Shown here in pieces: positions 59,917 through 64,000 of a stretch of DNA of 64,000 nucleotides. Origin of the DNA: Thermoanaerobacter wiegelii Rt8.B1 (lineage in GTDB: Bacteria > Bacillota > Thermoanaerobacteria > Thermoanaerobacterales > Thermoanaerobacteraceae). The notes beneath the pieces were generated by a model, which saw only the letters and a program-made list of their open reading frames with translations, was not told the origin of the DNA and did not search any database. The first letter of the stretch is position 1. Every line of letters starts with the position of its first letter. The stretch is taken from the NCBI RefSeq assembly GCF_000147695.2, contig NC_015958.1:1-64000 (forward strand), read 5' to 3'. The translations under genes were made by a program, and so were the position numbers.

Positions 59917-61479
59917 ATGTATCAGTCTTTATATAGAAAGTACAGGCCCAAAAGCTTTAAAGAGGTGGTGGGGCAAGAGCATATTGTAAAAACTTTAAAA
60001 AATCAAATAAAGCTTAATAAGATAGGACATGCTTATCTTTTTACAGGCACAAGAGGAACAGGGAAAACCAGTGTAGCCAAAATTTTTGCAAAAGCAGTTA
60101 ATTGTTTAAAAAATACAGAGGGAGAGCCTTGCAATTCTTGTGAGATTTGTCAAGCTATAAATAATAACACTACTATGGATGTTTTAGAGATTGATGCTGC
60201 ATCTAATAACAGTGTAAATGATGTAAGAGAATTAAGAGAATCTGTAATTTACGCTCCTTCTCAAGCTAAGTACAAAGTATATATAATTGATGAAGTGCAT
60301 ATGCTTTCTACGGGGGCTTTTAATGCTCTTTTAAAAACGTTGGAAGAACCTCCTCCTCATGTGATTTTTATTCTTGCTACTACTGAACCGGATAAATTGC
60401 CTGATACTATTTTGTCAAGGTGTCAAAGGTTTGACTTCAAAAGAATACCTACGCGGCTAATTGCTCAAAATCTTGATAGAATTTGCAATGACAGTGGAAT
60501 AAAAATTGAAGAAAAGGGACTTAAAACTATTGCCCTCTATGGAAATGGTTCTATGAGAGATGCGATAAGTCTACTAGAGCAATGTGCTTCTTACAAAGAA
60601 GGGCTTATAACCTATGAAGATGTATGCGAAATGTTAGGTGTAGCTAATGATGAAATGTTATTTTCTCTTTTAGATTACATGAATGCTAAAGATGTAGCAG
60701 CTTCATTGAAACAATTAGATAAAATTTTGTCCTATGGAATAGACGTGGGGAATTTTTTAAAGTCCTTAACTTATATTTTGAGAGATATGGTGCTTTACAA
60801 AACAGGAGGAGAGGAATTAAAAGAAATTTTATATAGCGATGTAGAAACTGTAAAAGAAAGAGTGCAAAACTTTGGTACAGCTTTTTTGACTAACGCTTTA
60901 GAAAAATTTACAAATCTGCAAAAAGAAGTTAGATATGCTATATCTCCGTTAACCCTTTTAGAAGTGACTATTTTGAGGTTGATAAAGCCGGAAATTTCTT
61001 ACGATATGATGAGTTTGTTAGCAAGAGTAGAACAAATAGAAGACAAATTAGAAAAAGGACAATTTTTTTTGAGGGAAGAAAAAGAAGAAGTCGAAAATAA
61101 GAAGATAAATATTTCGCCAGAAGAGGAAAAAGAAGAAAACGTGACCTCGCAAATAATACATCAAGATGATATAGATCTAGAAAAAATGTGGGCTGAAGTA
61201 AAAGAGATGATAAAAAAAGAAAGAATAGCTTTGTACGCCTTTATAGAAAAAGGGATTCCTTATTTAAAAAAAGGAACAATTGTGGTAGAATATCCTGAAG
61301 AGTATGCTTTATTAAAGGAGGAATTGAGCAAAGCGGAAAACAAAAGTTTTATTGAAGGAATATTAAAAGAACTAGTTGGGAAGGCAATTCCTTTGAAGTT
61401 TGAATTAAGAAAAAATGAAGAGGAATTACTTGTACAGCAAGTTAAGGAGTTTTTTGGTGAAGATATAGAGATAATATAA
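59917..61479 (+). CDS. dnaX: DNA polymerase III subunits gamma and tau
   Basis: A 520-residue clamp-loader ATPase. Walker A is GTRGTGKTS (near residues 44-52), the zinc-binding cysteines are in CNSCEICQ, Walker B with DEVH is YIIDEVHMLS, and sensor 1 is ILATTEPDKLP. The C-terminal tau region (from about 390) is charged and short. ATG 59917 has GAGGTG six bases upstream, giving the standard N-terminus YQSLYRKYRPKSF; a longer reading at 59839 overlaps the previous gene. First of dnaX-ybaB-recR. Confidence 0.96.
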   Translation: MYQSLYRKYRPKSFKEVVGQEHIVKTLKNQIKLNKIGHAYLFTGTRGTGKTSVAKIFAKAVNCLKNTEGEPCNSCEICQAINNNTTMDVLEIDAASNNSVNDVRELRESVIYAPSQAKYKVYIIDEVHMLSTGAFNALLKTLEEPPPHVIFILATTEPDKLPDTILSRCQRFDFKRIPTRLIAQNLDRICNDSGIKIEEKGLKTIALYGNGSMRDAISLLEQCASYKEGLITYEDVCEMLGVANDEMLFSLLDYMNAKDVAASLKQLDKILSYGIDVGNFLKSLTYILRDMVLYKTGGEELKEILYSDVETVKERVQNFGTAFLTNALEKFTNLQKEVRYAISPLTLLEVTILRLIKPEISYDMMSLLARVEQIEDKLEKGQFFLREEKEEVENKKINISPEEEKEENVTSQIIHQDDIDLEKMWAEVKEMIKKERIALYAFIEKGIPYLKKGTIVVEYPEEYALLKEELSKAENKSFIEGILKELVGKAIPLKFELRKNEEELLVQQVKEFFGEDIEII

Positions 61480-61545
61480 TTTTCACAAATAATTCAAAAA
61501 AGCATATAAATATTTTTAGAATAAAATTTAGGAGGTTATAGTGTT

Positions 61546-61881
61546 ATGGCAAAAGGCGGATTTCCGGGCGGGTTTAATATAAATAACATGATTAAACAAG
61601 CCCAACAGATGCAAGAAGAAATAAAGAAAATGCAAGAAGAGCTAATGCAAAAGACTGTAGAAGCTACTGCCGGTGGTGGGATGGTAAAAGCAGTTGCTAA
61701 TGGTAGAAAAGAACTTGTAAGTATTGAAATAAATCCTGATGTTGTAGATAAAGATGATGTAGAAACGTTAGAAGACCTTGTATTAGCTGCGGTTAATCAA
61801 GCGTTAAGGAATGCAGAAGAAATGATTGCTTCTGAAATGGCAAAGATAACCGGAGGACTAAACATTCCTGGACTGTTTTGA
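61546..61881 (+). CDS. ybaB: YbaB/EbfC-family nucleoid-associated protein
   Basis: A 111-residue protein. The long N-terminal helix [21 protein letters not shown] and the middle [30 protein letters not shown] are the family core. It binds DNA as a dimer. The dnaX-ybaB-recR order is conserved across bacteria. It has an AGGAGG site upstream. Confidence 0.95.
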   Translation: MAKGGFPGGFNINNMIKQAQQMQEEIKKMQEELMQKTVEATAGGGMVKAVANGRKELVSIEINPDVVDKDDVETLEDLVLAAVNQALRNAEEMIASEMAKITGGLNIPGLF

Positions 61882-61890
61882 GGTGAAAAA

Positions 61891-62490
61891 ATGAACTATT
61901 ATTCTGCATCTTTAGCAAAGCTTATAGAAGAACTGTCGAAGTTGCCTGGTATTGGCCTTAAAACAGCACAAAGGCTTGCTTTTTTCATAATAAACATGCC
62001 GCCAGAAGAGGTAAAAAGCTTATCTCAAGCGATTATCGATGCAAAAGAAAAGATAAAGTATTGTAGAATTTGTTATAACATAACTGATACAGAGGTTTGT
62101 AACATATGTAGTGATAAAGAAAGAGATCATTCTCTTATATGTGTTGTTTCTCATCCTATGGATGTTGTCGCAATGGAGAAAATACGAGAATATAAAGGAG
62201 TATATCATGTACTTCATGGTGTTATTTCTCCGATAGAAGGCGTTGGCCCTGAAGATATAAAAATTAAAGAACTTTTAGACAGAGTTAAAAATGGAAATAT
62301 AAAAGAAGTTATACTTGCTACAAATCCTGACATAGAAGGAGAAGCGACGGCAATGTACATTGCTAAGCTATTAAAACCGTTAGGAATAAAAGTTACAAGA
62401 ATTGCTCATGGTGTGCCAGTAGGCGGTGACCTGGAATACACCGATATTGTGACTCTTTCAAGGGCTCTTGAAGGTAGAAGGGAATTGTAA
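61891..62490 (+). CDS. recR: Recombination protein RecR
   Basis: A 199-residue RecF-pathway protein: an HhH motif ([14 protein letters not shown]), a four-Cys zinc finger ([16 protein letters not shown]), and a TOPRIM domain ([34 protein letters not shown]). Works with RecO and RecF (at 3031) in RecA loading. It ends the dnaX group; a promoter for the next unit begins seven bases later. Confidence 0.95.
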   Translation: MNYYSASLAKLIEELSKLPGIGLKTAQRLAFFIINMPPEEVKSLSQAIIDAKEKIKYCRICYNITDTEVCNICSDKERDHSLICVVSHPMDVVAMEKIREYKGVYHVLHGVISPIEGVGPEDIKIKELLDRVKNGNIKEVILATNPDIEGEATAMYIAKLLKPLGIKVTRIAHGVPVGGDLEYTDIVTLSRALEGRREL

Positions 62491-62496
62491 AAAGTG

Positions 62497-62525
62497 TTGC
62501 ATTTTCATTTGTAGTTTATTATAAT
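62497..62525 (+). promoter_or_regulatory. Promoter of the fluoride-response unit
   Basis: TTGCAT (62497-62502) and TATAAT (62520-62525), 17 bases apart, lie just before the fluoride riboswitch. Confidence 0.65.
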
Positions 62526-62545
62526 AAATTTGTGATGAATAACAT

Positions 62546-62625
62546 AAGGCGATGGAGCTCGCCATAAATGCGGAAACGCTAATGGCTCCTATTAGGATGA
62601 TGTAAGGCCTAATAGGGGCTTTTTA
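62546..62625 (+). promoter_or_regulatory. Fluoride riboswitch with terminator
   Basis: The aptamer core aggcgatggagctcgccataaatgcgg... is a clear crcB-motif match (GGCGATGG, CGCCATAAA, GCTAATGGCTCC). The expression platform has arms ggctcctattagg (62584) and cctaataggggc (62608) followed by TTTTT. Fluoride binding should favour read-through into two exporters. Confidence 0.92.
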
Positions 62626-62658
62626 TTGCCTAAAAATGTAAACGGAAAGGGGATTTTC

Positions 62659-63060
62659 ATGGAATACATCTGTATAGGAATTGGAGGATTTTTTGGAGCA
62701 GTACTGAGATATTTAATAGCAATTTACTTTACAAAAACGTATCACACTGTATTTCCCTTTGAAACTTTTATGATAAATATTTTAGGTTCATTTTTGCTAA
62801 GTTTTATTGCTAATTTTACTATGGAGGAGTATGAGGTAAATACTTATTTTAGGTTAGCGATAACAACCGGATTTATTGGAGCTTTTACGACATTTTCTAC
62901 TTTTAGTGTGGAAACAATAAATTTATTAAAGGCAGGGAAAATTTATATTGCTTTAAACTATGTGACTTTATCGATAATTGGGGGCCTTTTGATGTCTTAT
63001 TTAGGATTTAAATTTGCTGACAAAACTTTTGAATTGCTAAAGGAGCGGGAGAAGGAATGA
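62659..63060 (+). CDS. crcB1: Fluoride channel protein CrcB/Fluc, first subunit
   Basis: A 133-residue four-helix fluoride channel. Signatures are GGFFGAVLRYLIA, the pore-lining FETFMINILGSFLLSF with conserved Asn, and TTGFIGAFTTFSTFSVE with the Phe-box. ATG 62659 follows GGAAAGGGG. It overlaps the second copy by four bases. Two different Fluc subunits probably form a heterodimer. Confidence 0.94.
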   Translation: MEYICIGIGGFFGAVLRYLIAIYFTKTYHTVFPFETFMINILGSFLLSFIANFTMEEYEVNTYFRLAITTGFIGAFTTFSTFSVETINLLKAGKIYIALNYVTLSIIGGLLMSYLGFKFADKTFELLKEREKE

Positions 63061-63443
63061 TAACAAGTATACTGTATGTGGGAATTGGAGGAATTTTTGG
63101 AGCAATATTGAGATATGAAATATCGCGGCATATAAAGGAAAATCGAGAAATAATTATTCCAATCGAAACTTTCATTATAAATGTATTAGGTGCATTTTTA
63201 TTAAATTTTTTGTCAAGTCCTAAAATAAATGTAGATTTAAGCTATGATGTTAAACTTTTTTTGACAACGGGATTTCTAGGTGCTTTTACAACATACTCAA
63301 CTTTTTCCCATGAGACAGTAGACTTAATCAAGAATAAAAAATATTTTCATGCATTTATATATATGTCCTTAACAATTATATTTGGACTAATAGGAGGAGT
63401 ATTGGGATATTATCTCGGAAATTATATGGGAAAATTGATTTGA
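63057..63443 (+). CDS. crcB2: Fluoride channel protein CrcB/Fluc, second subunit
   Basis: A 128-residue partner with the same pattern: GGIFGAILRYEIS, PIETFIINVLGAFLLNF and TTGFLGAFTTYSTFSHETV. It begins inside the crcB1 stop (ATGA), so the two are made together. Paired crcB genes of this type are widespread in Firmicutes. Confidence 0.93.
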   Translation: MITSILYVGIGGIFGAILRYEISRHIKENREIIIPIETFIINVLGAFLLNFLSSPKINVDLSYDVKLFLTTGFLGAFTTYSTFSHETVDLIKNKKYFHAFIYMSLTIIFGLIGGVLGYYLGNYMGKLI

Positions 63444-63497
63444 TTGGTGTATAATATATATCAGTAGAAAATAAATATCAGTTAGGAGGAATAAAAT

Positions 63498-64000
63498 GTG
63501 AATTTAAATTATAATAATTTGCTGTCCTCTTTATCTTTGGCCCTTGACGTTCAAGAGTATAAAAATATGGGACATGCAAGAAAGGTGGCTTATATTTCTT
63601 TAAGGATTTCTGAAATGTTAAATTTAAATGAAGAAGAAACAAAAAAAGTATACTATTCTGCCTTTTTACATGATATAGGAAAAGGAGATATATACGAGGA
63701 CTTTAACACGGATGACTGGTGGAAGCATAGTGAAAGAGGAAGCGAGATTGTAAAGAAGTTGCCTTTTGGGGAGCATTTTTCGGAGATTATAAGATATCAT
63801 CATGAAAATTACGATGGAAGCGGACATTTTAAACTAAATGGTGATTCTATTCCTTTAGGAGCTCAAATTGTTTTTATATCTGATCAATTTGATATACGGT
63901 ACACCTCATTGGTCGGGAAAGAAAGCGAGTATAATATTCGGAATAATATAAAAGAATGTATAAAAAGTGGTGCTGGTAAGATGTTTAATCCTGTGATTGC
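63498..64000 (+). CDS. HD-GYP domain protein, cut by the window end
   Basis: The frame opens at GTG 63498 behind TAGGAGGA and runs to the window end without a stop (about 167 codons seen). The HD-GYP signatures are NMGHARKVAYISLRISE, FLHDIGKGDIY, HSERGSEIVKKL, and YHHENYDGSG. The motif after the HHE is GHFK rather than GYP-like, so cyclic-di-GMP hydrolysis is less certain. No N-terminal sensor domain precedes it. The rest lies beyond the window. Confidence 0.85.
   Translation, partial: MNLNYNNLLSSLSLALDVQEYKNMGHARKVAYISLRISEMLNLNEEETKKVYYSAFLHDIGKGDIYEDFNTDDWWKHSERGSEIVKKLPFGEHFSEIIRYHHENYDGSGHFKLNGDSIPLGAQIVFISDQFDIRYTSLVGKESEYNIRNNIKECIKSGAGKMFNPVI

Overview
The window is low-G+C DNA from a thermophilic anaerobic Clostridium-class bacterium, most likely Thermoanaerobacter or a close relative. 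The evidence is the dnaA-dnaN-yaaA-recF-remB-gyrB-gyrA origin block, many TTG/GTG starts behind strong AGGAGG sites, T-box, FMN and fluoride riboswitch leaders, a large SRP RNA, and a Mrp/complex-I-like membrane cluster of the kind known from Thermococcales. Species-level assignment is inference.

Layout. 1-14 kb: replication origin and initiation genes (dnaA, oriC with DnaA-trios, dnaN, yaaA, recF, remB). This block is interrupted by a GH31 alpha-glucosidase and by an inverted murT-gatD/csaA segment before gyrB-gyrA. A reverse-strand old yellow enzyme closes it. 15-24.4 kb: an isoleucine-type T-box leader drives ilvN-ilvC-leuA-leuC-leuD-leuB-ilvD-ilvB, and the leuA product lacks the usual C-terminal leucine-sensing domain. 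24.4-28 kb: an FMN riboswitch controls ribD-ribE-ribBA-ribH. 28-36.3 kb: ytvI-like permease, a small ORF, lepB, a serine T-box with serS, two tRNA-Ser genes, an LCP-family gene, a UPF0182 gene broken by two one-base shifts, and tRNA-Arg.

36.3-48.3 kb: a transporter relic and an SGNH hydrolase precede the most interesting region. This is a 13-gene operon with the gene order of the archaeal Mbx/Mbs respiratory complex: Mrp subunits E, F, G, D-like, B, C, D, a second D-like subunit, then NuoH-, NuoB-, NuoC-, NuoD- and NuoI-like subunits. It sits behind a structured leader that may be a sodium riboswitch and is followed by a DUF1646 transporter. The NuoD/hydrogenase-large-like subunit keeps only one Cys of each NiFe CxxC pair, so it should not be a hydrogenase. 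Its first two genes (MnhE, MnhF) have disrupted frames.

48.3-56.7 kb: an accessory zone between two nearly identical DUF1646 genes. It holds a GC-rich mobile repeat, an internally deleted IS, a CstA transporter cluster split by a group IIC intron seated at a terminator hairpin, a decayed IS30 copy, and fragments of ISLre2-like and IS110-like elements, the last with a possible bridge-RNA region.

56.7-64 kb: housekeeping returns with tadA, two more tRNA-Ser genes, SRP RNA, a HAMP-PAS-GAF-HD-GYP protein, dnaX-ybaB-recR, a fluoride riboswitch with two fluC genes, and a second HD-GYP gene cut by the window edge.
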